Shown: positions 44,921 to 53,710, counted from the stretch's first letter. The stretch is DNA of 64,000 nt from Salinarimonas rosea DSM 21201 (GCF_000429045.1 NZ_AUBC01000011.1:124001-188000); one strand, 5' to 3'. Notes: generated by a model not told the origin, from the letters alone. A program made the numbers and translations.

Positions 44921-45709
44921 TCACGGCCGTCCGGCCTCGCGCTCGGCGCCCGGGTCGAGCACCGCATGGGCGGCGAGCGCGAGCGCGGCGATCGCGCCCA
45001 GCGGCGCGAGGAGCAGGCGCGGGGCCTCGAGCAGGAACGGGCGGTACTCGTGGATCATGGCTCCCCACTCCGGCCGGCCCGTGTCCGCCGCGAGGCCGAG
45101 GAAGCCGAGCGCGGCGACGAGCGTCACCGCCCGCGCCGCGTCCGCGCCGGCGAGCGCACCCACGGGTCCCGCCAGCGCGGGGACGAGGTGGCGGGCGAGC
45201 GCGCACGGGCGGGCGAGCCCGAGCGCTTCCGCCGCGCGCCAATAGGGTTCGGCGACGAGCCGTTCGAGCAGCGCCGCGACGGTGATGGCGTAGGGCGCCC
45301 ACGCGCTCGCCGCGAGCGCCAGGCCGGCGGTGGCCGGCCCCGCGCCGAGCAGGGCCGCGAGCACGAGGGCGACCACGAGGGTCGGCGCCGCCAGCGCCAC
45401 CTCCGCGAGCCGGCGCACGGCGAGCGCGAGCGGGCCCGGCCCGAGCGCGATCGCGCTCCCCGCGGCGATGCCGAGCCCGAGCGTCGCCGAGAGCCCGATC
45501 GCCAGCGCCAGCAGCGATGGCCCCGCACCGGCGGCGAGGCGCGCGAGGAGATCACGGCCGAGATGGTCCGTGCCGAGCGGATGCGCGGGGGAGGGCGGGG
45601 CGAGGGTTCGGGCGAGGTCGATGGCGTGCGGATCCCCCGGGGGCGCGAGCCCGCCGAGCATCGCGGCGACGACGACGCCCGCGGCGAGCGCGACCCGGGC
45701 GCGTCTCAA
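44921..45709 (-). CDS. ABC transporter permease (OppC/NikC type)
   Basis: 262 residues from a TTG at 45709 whose TTGA overlaps the stop of the upstream permease. It has five to six membrane helices. HPLGTDHLGRDLLARLAAGA is the OppC/NikC N-terminal hallmark and EALGLARPCALARHLVPAL holds the EAA loop that docks the ATPase. It forms a heterodimer with the other permease. No ATPase gene follows. Confidence 0.88.
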   Translation of the reverse strand: MRRARVALAAGVVVAAMLGGLAPPGDPHAIDLARTLAPPSPAHPLGTDHLGRDLLARLAAGAGPSLLALAIGLSATLGLGIAAGSAIALGPGPLALAVRRLAEVALAAPTLVVALVLAALLGAGPATAGLALAASAWAPYAITVAALLERLVAEPYWRAAEALGLARPCALARHLVPALAGPVGALAGADAARAVTLVAALGFLGLAADTGRPEWGAMIHEYRPFLLEAPRLLLAPLGAIAALALAAHAVLDPGAEREAGRP

Positions 45710-46629
45710 GCGGCCACCCGCGGGTCGAGGCGCCGGCGCGCCAGGGCGGCGACGGCGTGGACCGACAGCAGCCAGAACGCCACGAGGGCGACATAGGCCT
45801 GGAGCAGCGCGTAGTCGCGGGTCGCGACCGCGTCCACCACGCGGTCCGACAGGCCCGGCACCGAGAACACGATCTCCGCCACCGCCGTGCCGCCGACGAT
45901 CCAGGCCGCTTCCGGCGTGATCGCCGCGAGCACGGTGAGCGCCGCGTGCCGCCGCCCGTGGCGCCAGAGGGCGCGGGTGCGCGAGAGGCCCTTCATCCGC
46001 GCGGTGATCATGTACGGCGCGCCCGCGGCCTCGGCGAAGGCGACGCGCGCGACGCGGGCCACGGCGCCCACGGAGAACAGCGCGACGACGGCGATCGGCA
46101 GGGCGAGCCGCTCCGCCGGCGAGCCCGTGAGCGGCGCGAGGAGCCGCCATTCCACCGCGACGAGCCACAGCAGCACGAGGCCGACGGCGAAGGCCGGGAG
46201 CGCCTGGGCGGAGACGGCGAGCACGCGGCTCGCCCGGTCGGCGAGCCCGCCCGGCCGCGCCGCCGCCGCGAATCCGAGCGCGAAGCCGCCGGCGACCGCC
46301 GCCGCGAGCCCGCCCGCGCCGATCGCCGCCGACCACGGCGCGCGGGCCGCCACGTCGGCGAGGATCGGCCGGCCCGTCACCGGCGAGACGCCCCAGTCCA
46401 GCGTCAGGAAGCCGCCGAGCCACGTCGCGAACTGCGCCGCCAGGGACCGGTCGAGCCCGAAGGTGACGCGCAGCGCCGCCACGGCCTCGGGTGTCGGCGC
46501 GACGTTGCCCGCGGCGAGCAGCATCTCGACCGGGTCGCCCGGCATGGCGCGCACGAGCGCGAACGCCGCCGCCGTGACCAGCAGCCAGGCGCAGAGGAAC
46601 TCCGCACCGCTCCGCAGCGCCGTCGCCAT
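45706..46629 (-). CDS. ABC transporter permease (OppB/NikB type)
   Basis: 307 residues. OppB/NikB family signature: LVRAMPGDPVEMLLAAGNVA near the N-terminus, DWGVSPVTGRPILADVA, and an EAA loop in ARMKGLSRTRALWRHGRRHA. It has six membrane helices. It is part of the riboswitch operon; 4 bp separate it from the binding protein gene. The family includes dipeptide, nickel and cobalt importers. Confidence 0.9.
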   Translation of the reverse strand: MATALRSGAEFLCAWLLVTAAAFALVRAMPGDPVEMLLAAGNVAPTPEAVAALRVTFGLDRSLAAQFATWLGGFLTLDWGVSPVTGRPILADVAARAPWSAAIGAGGLAAAVAGGFALGFAAAARPGGLADRASRVLAVSAQALPAFAVGLVLLWLVAVEWRLLAPLTGSPAERLALPIAVVALFSVGAVARVARVAFAEAAGAPYMITARMKGLSRTRALWRHGRRHAALTVLAAITPEAAWIVGGTAVAEIVFSVPGLSDRVVDAVATRDYALLQAYVALVAFWLLSVHAVAALARRRLDPRVAA

Positions 46630-46633
46630 GCGC

Positions 46634-48142
46634 TCAGTCCGCAGGCAGGAGGTCGGGGCGGATGACGTAGTTGTCCGAGCCCCAGGGCTCGTAGCCGGCG
46701 AGCCGGCCGGAGAGGCCGACGTGCCATTCCGGCGTGACGAGATGGGCGACGGGCGCGTCCGCCGCCGCGACCGCCTGCGCCTCCCGCGCGAGGCGGATGC
46801 GCTCGGCGGGGTCCTCCGCGCTCGCGAGCGCGGCGACGAGCGCGTCGAGCTCGCCCGACGACCAGCCGGCGTAGTTGCGCGCGCCCTCGCTGCCCAGGAA
46901 GAGCGAGAGGAAGAAGGCCGGATCGCCCGCGGGCGCCGTGTGCTGTGCCCAGAGCAGGAGGTCGAAGTCGCCGCTCGACGCGATCTCGTTCGGCAATTCC
47001 GTGACGCGGGTCGTCGCCCCGATGCCGATCTCGGCGAGCGCGGCGCGCAGGACCGGCTGGAGCGTGACGAGGTCGGGCCGCTGCGGGTAGGCGACGAGGT
47101 CGAGCACGAGCCGCACGCCGTCCTTGCTGCGCACGCCGTCGGCGCCGAGGGTCCAGCCGGCCTCCTCGAGCTGGCGCCGGGCGCCCTCGGGGTCGAGGGC
47201 CGGCACGACGTCGGCGGCGAACGGGTAGGCCTCGGCGAAGGCGCCCGTCGCCGGGCGCCCGGCGCGGATCGCGGCCACGAGCGTCGTGCGGTCGATGGCG
47301 CGGTCGATCGCCCGGCGCACGGCGACGTCGGCGAGCGGGCCTTCGCGCGTGTTCATGAACATCATGTACTGGTAGGCGACTGGGAAGGAGCGCACGGTGA
47401 CGCCGTCGCGCGCCCGCAGCATGGAGAGCGTCTCCACCGGCAGGTTGAAGGCGAGGTCGAGCTCTCCCGAGGCGAGGGCGAGCGCCATCGCCTGCCCGTC
47501 GCCGACATGCCGCAGGTCGATCGGCGCGCGGGCCTCGGCGCCCGGGTAGTGCGGGTTCGGCTCGAGCGCGATCCGCGCGCCCGGCTCGAACGACGCGACC
47601 GCGTAGGGACCGGTGAAGACCGGGCCGGCGTCCGTCTGCCGGTAGGCCGGGAAGGCCCATTCCGCGAGGATCGAGGGCAGGATCGGCGTCGGCCGCTCGG
47701 TCTCGACGAGGAGCGTGCGCGGGTCGAGCGCGGTGAAGGTCAGGCGCCCGGCGCTGGCGCGTGCCGCCGGGTTCCGGTCGCCCGTGCGGTTCTGCGCGGC
47801 GGCGACCCCCTCGGCGTGGACCGGCGTGCCGTCCGAGTACATCCGGCCCTCGGCCAGCGTCACGATCCAGGCGCCGTCGTCCCGGCGCTCGGCGCGCTCG
47901 GCGAGGAGCGGCACGACCGTGCCCTCGCGCGAGACGGTGAACAGCCCTTCCGCGATGCCGTGGGAGATGAGCGCCCAGCCGGCCGAGCCGTCGATCGGGT
48001 CGAGGCTCTCTGCGACGAAGGTCTTGGCGACGACGAGCGGCGCCGGATCGGCGGCGATGGCGGGCGGGGCGACGACGAGCGCCGTGCCGGCGAGGAGCGC
48101 GATGGCGAGGAGGGTGCGGCGGGTCGGCGAGAGGCGGATCAT
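46634..48142 (-). CDS. ABC transporter substrate-binding protein (family 5), probable cobalt/metal importer
   Basis: 502 residues from the ATG at 48142. A signal peptide with a twin Arg (SPTRRTLLAIALLAGTALVV) is cleaved near AIA. The body is a family-5 extracellular binding protein (Opp/Nik type) with VAKTFVAESLDPIDGSAGW, TVVPLLAERAERRDDGAWIV and EGMARN-free GARNYAGWSSGELDALV. Under a cobalamin riboswitch, cobalt or a chelate is the likeliest cargo; the layout recalls CbtJKL of Sinorhizobium meliloti. Its ATG overlaps the DUF1636 stop. Confidence 0.85.
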   Translation of the reverse strand: MIRLSPTRRTLLAIALLAGTALVVAPPAIAADPAPLVVAKTFVAESLDPIDGSAGWALISHGIAEGLFTVSREGTVVPLLAERAERRDDGAWIVTLAEGRMYSDGTPVHAEGVAAAQNRTGDRNPAARASAGRLTFTALDPRTLLVETERPTPILPSILAEWAFPAYRQTDAGPVFTGPYAVASFEPGARIALEPNPHYPGAEARAPIDLRHVGDGQAMALALASGELDLAFNLPVETLSMLRARDGVTVRSFPVAYQYMMFMNTREGPLADVAVRRAIDRAIDRTTLVAAIRAGRPATGAFAEAYPFAADVVPALDPEGARRQLEEAGWTLGADGVRSKDGVRLVLDLVAYPQRPDLVTLQPVLRAALAEIGIGATTRVTELPNEIASSGDFDLLLWAQHTAPAGDPAFFLSLFLGSEGARNYAGWSSGELDALVAALASAEDPAERIRLAREAQAVAAADAPVAHLVTPEWHVGLSGRLAGYEPWGSDNYVIRPDLLPAD

Positions 48143-48585
48143 GCTGGCGTTTCCAGGTCTTCGCGGAAGAGGGGGCCGACGAGCGGGCTCGTCGTCGGGA
48201 TGGGCGGGATGCGGCCGAGGATGCCGGCGCGCAGGGGCTCCGGCCGCTCGCCGCGGGCGAGGAAGCCCTCCTGCGTCGCCGCGTAGGGAGCGAGCACGTC
48301 GAGGACGGCGTGCGCGTGGCGATGGGGGTCGAGATCCCCGAACACGTAGGTGAAGCGCCCGTGGCCGGAGAGCGCGATCGTGCAGGGGCGCCGGCACTGG
48401 CTCATGCAGGCGACGCCGCGCACGGCGAGGCCGTTCGGCAGGTCGCCACGGCCGGCGGCGGCACGGGCGATCGCGCCCGCGAGCCGTGCGCCGCCGCGCA
48501 CGTCACCGTGCGAATCCTCGCGGCCGTCGCGGCAGCGGGTGCATACGGAGAGGACGACCCGGCCCTCGAGGGACGGGTCGCTCAT
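48139..48585 (-). CDS. DUF1636 metal/Fe-S-binding protein of cobalamin loci
   Basis: 148 residues. Cysteines Cys15 and Cys18 (VCTRCRDG) and Cys60, Cys64, Cys68 (VACMSQCRRPC) form a thioredoxin-like ferredoxin pattern. DUF1636 genes accompany cobalamin or cobalt genes in many Alphaproteobacteria; the function is not established. It is the first full gene below the riboswitch, and its stop overlaps the binding protein start. Confidence 0.9.
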   Translation of the reverse strand: MSDPSLEGRVVLSVCTRCRDGREDSHGDVRGGARLAGAIARAAAGRGDLPNGLAVRGVACMSQCRRPCTIALSGHGRFTYVFGDLDPHRHAHAVLDVLAPYAATQEGFLARGERPEPLRAGILGRIPPIPTTSPLVGPLFREDLETPA

Positions 48586-48662
48586 CGTGATGGTGTCGTC
48601 TCTGTCGCTGCGGATGTGGATGCGGAAGGCGAGCGGGGGGCTCGCCGTGGGTCACGGGTCAT
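48582..48662 (-). CDS. 26-codon leader ORF between riboswitch and DUF1636
   Basis: ATG at 48662 is preceded by GGAGGAG at good distance, the best ribosome site in the operon. The product (MTRDPRRAPRSPSASTSAAT...) is Ser/Thr/Arg-rich, and its TGA overlaps the DUF1636 ATG (ATGA). A hairpin (CGGGC/GCCCG) sits just ahead of the ribosome site. Translation of this ORF may be what the riboswitch controls, with DUF1636 coupled to it. Real expression is unproven. Confidence 0.4.
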   Translation of the reverse strand: MTRDPRRAPRSPSASTSAATETTPSR

Positions 48663-48703
48663 GGTCACTCCTCCGGGCCTCCCCGCCCGTCTCGTGGCGT
48701 CGA

Positions 48704-48896
48704 TGTCGGCAGGTCTCCTGGCTCGCGGGTCGTCGCCGCCTCCCGCCTTCCCGGCCCTCGGGCGAGACGCCCGGCGGCCAGTGGCATGATGGGAGGAGGC
48801 TCTCCGCTCACAGTTGCGGGGGCAGCCCCGGATTCGCGCCCGCCGCTCGCGCGGCCGGCCCTCACCGGATTCCCTCTTCGTCCCCTCGCGGGGAAC
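48704..48896 (-). promoter_or_regulatory. cobalamin (B12) riboswitch
   Basis: Read on the minus strand the conserved blocks come in order: GAGGGAATCCGGTG, GGGGCTGCCCCCGCAACTGT, AGCGGAGAGCC, CATGCCACTGG, CCGGGAAGGC and the B12 box AGCCAGGAGACCTGCCGAC. These are the diagnostic elements of the adenosylcobalamin-sensing RNA. Binding of cobalamin should switch off the downstream DUF1636/ABC operon. No T-run follows, so control is probably at translation start. Confidence 0.95.
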
Positions 48897-48908
48897 CGAC
48901 GGCGGAAC

Positions 48909-48934
48909 ACTATACTCCCGCTCGCGCGCGTCAA
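48909..48934 (-). promoter_or_regulatory. possible promoter of the riboswitch operon
   Basis: On the minus strand TTGACG (48929-48934) and TATAGT (48909-48914) lie about 13 bp upstream of the aptamer. The spacing of 14 bp is short; a shifted -10 (TAGTGT, 16 bp) is possible. The AT-richness supports a promoter here, but the exact elements are uncertain. Confidence 0.35.
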
Positions 48935-48962
48935 GCCGCCGCAGCCGGTCGTTCTGTCGACG

Positions 48963-48986
48963 TATGTAACACTATAGCATTACATA
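48963..48986. promoter_or_regulatory. perfect inverted repeat TATGTAA-N10-TTACATA
   Basis: A 7-bp perfect inverted repeat with a 10-bp AT-rich spacer, in a 40-bp AT-rich island within 70% GC DNA. It lies between the divergent riboswitch operon and the VWA gene and resembles an operator for a dimeric regulator, for either direction. No known motif is recognised. Confidence 0.5.
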
Positions 48987-49055
48987 TCAGGCCACCAGCC
49001 ATCCGTCCAGCCGTCGCGCTTGCACGCGCCACCGGGCGCCCCCACACTGCGCATC

Positions 49056-50231
49056 ATGCTGACCACGTTCTTCGCCGAGCTGCGCGCCGCACGCATTCCC
49101 GTTACCCTGCGCGAGTACCTCACGCTGCTTGGGGCGCTGGAGCGCGATCTCGCGGGCAAGCGGGTGGAGGACTTCTACTATCTCTCCCGCGCCGCGCTGG
49201 TGAAGGACGAGCGCAACCTCGACAAGTTCGACCGGGTGTTCTCGCGCGTGTTCCAGGGCCTCGGCACGATGGGCGAGGCGCTCGAGGCCGCGGAGATCCC
49301 GGAGGAATGGCTGCGCAGGATCGCCGAGCGCTACCTCACGCCCGAGGAGAAGGCCGAGATCGCGGCCAAGGGCTGGGACCGGCTGATGGACGAGCTGAAG
49401 CAGCGCCTCGCCGAGCAGAAGGGCCGCCACCAGGGCGGCAACAAGTGGATCGGCACGGCCGGCACCTCGCCCTACGGCGCCTGGGGCTACAACCCGGAAG
49501 GCATCCGAATCGGCCAGGACGGCAACCGCAACGTTCGCGCCGTGAAGGTCTGGGACAAGCGCGAGTTCAAGGACCTCGACGACCAGGTCGAGCTCGGCAC
49601 CCGCAACATGCGTGTCGCGCTCCGGCGGCTGCGCCGCTTCGCCCGCACCGGCGCCGCCGACGAGCTCGACCTGGACGGCACGATTCGCGAGACCGCGCGC
49701 CAGGGATGGCTCGACGTGAGGATGCGGCCCGAGCGGCGCAACGCGGTGAAGGTGCTGCTCTTCCTCGACGTCGGCGGCTCGATGGACTGGCACGTCGAGC
49801 GCGCCGAGGAGCTGTTCTCCGCCGCACGCGCGGAGTTCAAGCATTTCGAGCACTTCTACTTCCACAATTGCCCCTACGAGGGCCTGTGGCGCGACAACCG
49901 CCGCCGCCACGCCGAGACGATCCCCACCCTCGACGTGATCCGCACCTTCGGGCCGGATTATCGCTGCGTGCTCGTCGGCGACGCCTCGATGAGCCCCTAC
50001 GAGATCCTGATCCCCGGCGGCTCGGTCGAGCACTGGAACGAGGAGCCCGGCCAGGTCTGGCTCGAGCGCCTGCTGGCCCATTTCGGCCGCGCCGCCTGGC
50101 TCAATCCCGTGCCGGAGGCGCACTGGGGCCACACCCAGTCGATCGGCCTCGTCTCGCGCCTGATGAGCGGGCGGATGTTCCCGCTGACGCTGGACGGGCT
50201 CGACCGGGCGATGCGGGAGCTGGTGCGGTGA
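49056..50231 (+). CDS. VWA domain protein, CoxE-like
   Basis: 391 residues from the ATG at 49056; an in-frame GTG/ATG lies at 49020. The N-terminal helical part has FFAELRAARIPVTLREYLTL and the C-terminal half is a von Willebrand A domain with the metal site at VLLFLDVGGSMDWH (Asp238). The family (COG3825-type) usually works with a MoxR AAA ATPase; none is encoded nearby. A chaperone or metal-insertion role is inferred. Confidence 0.85.
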   Translation: MLTTFFAELRAARIPVTLREYLTLLGALERDLAGKRVEDFYYLSRAALVKDERNLDKFDRVFSRVFQGLGTMGEALEAAEIPEEWLRRIAERYLTPEEKAEIAAKGWDRLMDELKQRLAEQKGRHQGGNKWIGTAGTSPYGAWGYNPEGIRIGQDGNRNVRAVKVWDKREFKDLDDQVELGTRNMRVALRRLRRFARTGAADELDLDGTIRETARQGWLDVRMRPERRNAVKVLLFLDVGGSMDWHVERAEELFSAARAEFKHFEHFYFHNCPYEGLWRDNRRRHAETIPTLDVIRTFGPDYRCVLVGDASMSPYEILIPGGSVEHWNEEPGQVWLERLLAHFGRAAWLNPVPEAHWGHTQSIGLVSRLMSGRMFPLTLDGLDRAMRELVR

Positions 50232-50233
50232 GC

Positions 50234-51010
50234 ATGCGGCTGCGTCCGACGACGATCCTCGGCACCCTCCTCTCGGGGCTCCTCGCCGCCGCCCAGCCCG
50301 CCGCCGCCCAGCCCGCCGCCGCCTCGCCCGCCGAGCCCTGCGCGCCGCGGACCTTCGACGGCGCGCGCTTCACCGTGTGCGTGATCGATCCGCGCGATCA
50401 CGTCCTGCGGCTGTTCGCGGCCGGCGAGGACGGGCGGCCGCTCGGGCGCTTCGCCAACCTGCCGCGGGAGATCGAGGGGGCGCCGCTCGTCTTCGCCATG
50501 AACGCGGGGATGTACGATGCCGAGCTCGACCCGATCGGGCTCCACGTCGAGGAGGGCGAGACGATCGTGCCCGTCAACACCAACGACGGGCCGGGCAACT
50601 TCCACATGAAGCCCAACGGCGTCTTCTTTGTGGAGAACGGCCGCGCGGGGGTCATGAGCACCGAGGCCTACGTCGCGGCGCGGCCGGACGCGACGCTCGC
50701 GACGCAGTCGGGGCCGATGCTCGTGATCCAGGGGGAGATCCATCCCCGCTTCATCCCCGGTTCCGATTCGCTCAAGCGCCGCAACGGCGTCGGGGTCGCA
50801 CAGGACGGGGAGATCTGGTTCGCGATCTCCGAGGAGCCGGTCTCCTTCCACACCTTCGCCCGCCTGTTCCGGGACGGGCTCGGCACGGAGGACGCGCTCT
50901 TTCTCGACGGCGGCCTCGTGCCGAGCCTCTACGCCCCGCATCTCGGCCGCACCGGCGACGGCTGGGCGCCGCTCGGCCCGATCATCGCCGCCTACGCGCG
51001 GGGCGACTGA
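50234..51010 (+). CDS. phosphodiester glycosidase family protein (DUF2233)
   Basis: 258 residues from the ATG at 50234; a GTG at 50228 overlaps the VWA stop. A signal peptide with a PAAAQ repeat is followed by the NAGPA-like domain: FAMNAGMYDAELDPIGLHVE, NFHMKPNGVFFVENGRAGV, ATQSGPMLVIQGEIHPRF and ALFLDGGLVPSLYAP. The family includes phosphodiester glycosidases acting on surface sugars. Exported; its substrate is unknown. Confidence 0.88.
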   Translation: MRLRPTTILGTLLSGLLAAAQPAAAQPAAASPAEPCAPRTFDGARFTVCVIDPRDHVLRLFAAGEDGRPLGRFANLPREIEGAPLVFAMNAGMYDAELDPIGLHVEEGETIVPVNTNDGPGNFHMKPNGVFFVENGRAGVMSTEAYVAARPDATLATQSGPMLVIQGEIHPRFIPGSDSLKRRNGVGVAQDGEIWFAISEEPVSFHTFARLFRDGLGTEDALFLDGGLVPSLYAPHLGRTGDGWAPLGPIIAAYARGD

Positions 51011-51188
51011 GGCGCGGAAGCGGCCGCGAAACGCCCGCGAATTGCGAGAGGCGACGAAAACCCCGCGATTCGGGCGCGTTTTCCAATCCGTCTGCGCCGA
51101 AAGGCCGGGAAACTGTCCCGTTGCCGCGGCCGTCGCGACTGTCTAACGTACCCCGAACGAGAGGGCGCCCCGGCGCCTCGCGGGGAGG

Positions 51189-52499
51189 ATGATGGACGGT
51201 CACGCACAGGCGGGCGCGACGACGCGCGGGCTCGCCCTCGGCTGCATCGCTGACGACCATACCGGCGCGACCGACCTCGCGAACACGCTGGCGCGCGCGG
51301 GCCTCTCCGTGGTGCAGACCATCGGCGTGCCCGGGCCGGACGTCGCCGTGCCCGAGACCGACGCGCGGGTCGTCGCCCTGAAGATCCGCTCGGTTCCGGC
51401 GGACGAGGCTGTCGCGAAGGCGCGCGCGGCCCGGGACGCCCTCGTCGGCGCGGGGGCGGGCCACGTCCTCTACAAGATCTGCTCGACCTTCGATTCGACG
51501 GATGCCGGCAACATCGGCCCCGTGACGGACGCGCTGCGCGCGGACGCCGGCGCGGCGATCGTCCCGGTCTGCCCGGCCTTCCCGGGCACCGGCCGGACGG
51601 TCTACCAGGGCCACCTCTTCGTCGGCGACAGGCTCCTCTCCGAGAGCCCGCTCAAGGACCACCCGCTCAACCCGATGCGCGACGCCGACCTCGTGCGCGT
51701 GCTCGCCCGCCAGAGCGCCGCGCCGGTCGGGCTCGTGGCGCATGCGACCGTGCGCGCAGGCGCCGACGCAATCGCCCGGCGGCTCGAGGCGCTCGCCGGC
51801 GAGGGGAGGGGGGCGGCGGTCGTCGACGCGATCTGCGACGACGACCTGATCCCGCTCGGCGAGGCCGCCCTGCGCCACCCCGTCTCCACCGGCGCGTCCG
51901 GTCTCGGCCACGGGCTCGCGCGGGCGCTGATCGCATCGGGCCGTGCGCGCGAGAGCGCGGCCGCGGCACTGCCGGAGGTCGGCGGCCCCGCCGTCGTGCT
52001 CGCCGGCTCGACCTCGGCGGCGACGCGCGCGCAGCTCGCGGCGGCGCAGGCGCTGATGCCGGTGCTGCGCATCGACGCGGCGGCCGCGGTCGCCGATCCC
52101 GAGCGTGCCCTGGCCGACGCGCTCGCCTTCGCCCGCGAGAAGCTGCCCTCCGGTCCCGTCGCCATCGCCACGAGCGCCGATCCGGACGCCGTGGCCGCCG
52201 TCCAGGCACGCTTCGGCGCACGGGTCGCGGGCGCGGCGCTCGAGAGCCTGATGGCGCGCATCGCCGAGCACCTCGTCGCCTGGGGCCTGCGCCGCCTCGT
52301 CGTCGCCGGCGGGGAGACCTCCGGCGCCGTCGTCGAGGCGCTGCAGGTCAAGGCCCTGCGCATCGGCGCGGAGATCGCGCCGGGAGTGCCGGCGACCCTC
52401 GCGCTCGGCGCGCCGGCGGGGGCGCTCGCGCTCGCGCTGAAGAGCGGCAACTTCGGAGGAGAGGATTTCTTCGCCCGCGCGCTGGAGGCGCTACGCTGA
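51189..52499 (+). CDS. four-carbon acid sugar kinase (OtnK/DUF1537 family)
   Basis: 436 residues. The N-terminal domain has LGCIADDHTGATDLANTLAR (substrate-binding Asp-Asp), and the C-terminal nucleotide domain has VVAGGETSGAVVEALQ and LKSGNFGGEDFFARAL. This family phosphorylates 3-oxo-tetronates and related acids (OtnK type), and here heads a TRAP transporter cluster. A ribosome site GGGGAGG precedes the start. Substrate specificity cannot be read from sequence. Confidence 0.9.
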   Translation: MMDGHAQAGATTRGLALGCIADDHTGATDLANTLARAGLSVVQTIGVPGPDVAVPETDARVVALKIRSVPADEAVAKARAARDALVGAGAGHVLYKICSTFDSTDAGNIGPVTDALRADAGAAIVPVCPAFPGTGRTVYQGHLFVGDRLLSESPLKDHPLNPMRDADLVRVLARQSAAPVGLVAHATVRAGADAIARRLEALAGEGRGAAVVDAICDDDLIPLGEAALRHPVSTGASGLGHGLARALIASGRARESAAAALPEVGGPAVVLAGSTSAATRAQLAAAQALMPVLRIDAAAAVADPERALADALAFAREKLPSGPVAIATSADPDAVAAVQARFGARVAGAALESLMARIAEHLVAWGLRRLVVAGGETSGAVVEALQVKALRIGAEIAPGVPATLALGAPAGALALALKSGNFGGEDFFARALEALR

Positions 52500-52581
52500 C
52501 GCGTGCGGGTGCGGGAAGGAGCGGGCGCCGTCGCGCGCTCGCGGTCACGAGCCAAGAAACGAACGGGAGGACACAGACCCC

Positions 52582-53565
52582 ATGTTCCACACGACCCTGA
52601 AGGCCGCGCTCGCCGGCGCGGCGATCCTGGCGCTCGGCATCGGCGGCGCCCAGGCGCAGCAGTCGCTCAAGCTCGGCTACTCGCTCGCCCCCACCTCGCA
52701 CTACGGGGTCGGCGCCACCGCCATGGCGGAGAAGCTCGAGGAGCTCTCCGGCGGCGAGTTCATGATCGAGCAGTTCCCCGCGAACGCCCTCGGCGGCGAG
52801 CGCGAGATGGTCGAGGGCGCCCAGATCGGCACCGTCGACATCGTGATCACCTCGACGGGTCCCGTCGGCAACTTCGTGCCCGACACGCTCATCACCGACA
52901 TTCCCTTCCTGTTCCGCGACTACGACCACGCCCATGCCGTGCTCGACGGGCCGATCGGCCAGGAGATCCTCGACCAGTTCCCGAACCACGGGCTCATCGG
53001 TCTCGCCTGGGGCGAGAACGGCTTCCGTAACCTGACGAACAACGTGCGCCCGGTCCGCACGCCGGAGGACACGCGCGGGCTCAAGGTGCGCACCATGGAG
53101 AACCAGGTGCACATGCGCGCCTTCCAGGAACTCGGCGTGCTGCCGACGCCGATGGCGTTCCCCGAGCTGTTCACCGCGCTCCAGCAGGGCACGGTCGACG
53201 GCCAGGAGAACCCGATCGGCGTGATCCTGTCGGCGAACTTCTCGCAGGTGCAGGATCACCTGACGCTGACCCAGCACGTCTACTCGCCGGCGCTGATCAT
53301 CCTCTCGCCGATCGTCTGGGAGGGCCTGTCCGACGAGCAGAAGGGCTGGTTCCGCGAGGCCGCCGCCGCGGGCGCCGCCGCCATGCGCGAGAAGGTGCGC
53401 GAGGACGCGGACAACGGCGTCGCCATGCTGAAGGAGCAGGGCATGCAGGTCGTCGAGGACCCGGACCGTGCGGCCTTCGAGGCGGCCCTCCAGCCCGCCT
53501 TCGCGGAGTTCGCCGAGCGCTTCGGCCAGGACAAGATCGACGCGATCCGCGCCGTCGGCATGTGA
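52582..53565 (+). CDS. TRAP transporter substrate-binding protein DctP
   Basis: 327 residues. The signal peptide is MFHTTLKAALAGAAILALGI..., cleaved near AQA. The DctP fold has the conserved RGLKVRTMENQVHMRAFQEL with the carboxylate-binding Arg and FTALQQGTVDGQENP. It catches an organic acid in the periplasm for DctQM. Given the kinase upstream, a sugar acid is likely. Confidence 0.93.
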   Translation: MFHTTLKAALAGAAILALGIGGAQAQQSLKLGYSLAPTSHYGVGATAMAEKLEELSGGEFMIEQFPANALGGEREMVEGAQIGTVDIVITSTGPVGNFVPDTLITDIPFLFRDYDHAHAVLDGPIGQEILDQFPNHGLIGLAWGENGFRNLTNNVRPVRTPEDTRGLKVRTMENQVHMRAFQELGVLPTPMAFPELFTALQQGTVDGQENPIGVILSANFSQVQDHLTLTQHVYSPALIILSPIVWEGLSDEQKGWFREAAAAGAAAMREKVREDADNGVAMLKEQGMQVVEDPDRAAFEAALQPAFAEFAERFGQDKIDAIRAVGM

Positions 53566-53586
53566 CGTGTCTCATGTGACGTCGCT

Positions 53587-53710
53587 CCCCTCTCCCGGAC
53601 GGGAGAGGGGCCGGGGGTGAGGGCGTACGGCTCGCCGCACGACGCGAGCCGCTCGCCACACCTCCACCGGCATTCCCTCACCCCTGCCCCTCTCCCTTCC
53701 GGGAGAGGGG
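53587..53710. repeat. long imperfect palindrome between dctP and dctQ
   Basis: Two arms: CCCCTCTCCCG/CGGGAGAGGGG (53587-53610) and CCCCTCTCCC-TTCC-GGGAGAGGGG (53687-53710), with GGGGGTGAGGG and CCCTCACCCC inside. The whole 124-bp element folds back on itself. Elements of this kind are scattered in many alphaproteobacterial genomes. Here it may reduce read-through so that DctP is made in excess over DctQM. Confidence 0.75.
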
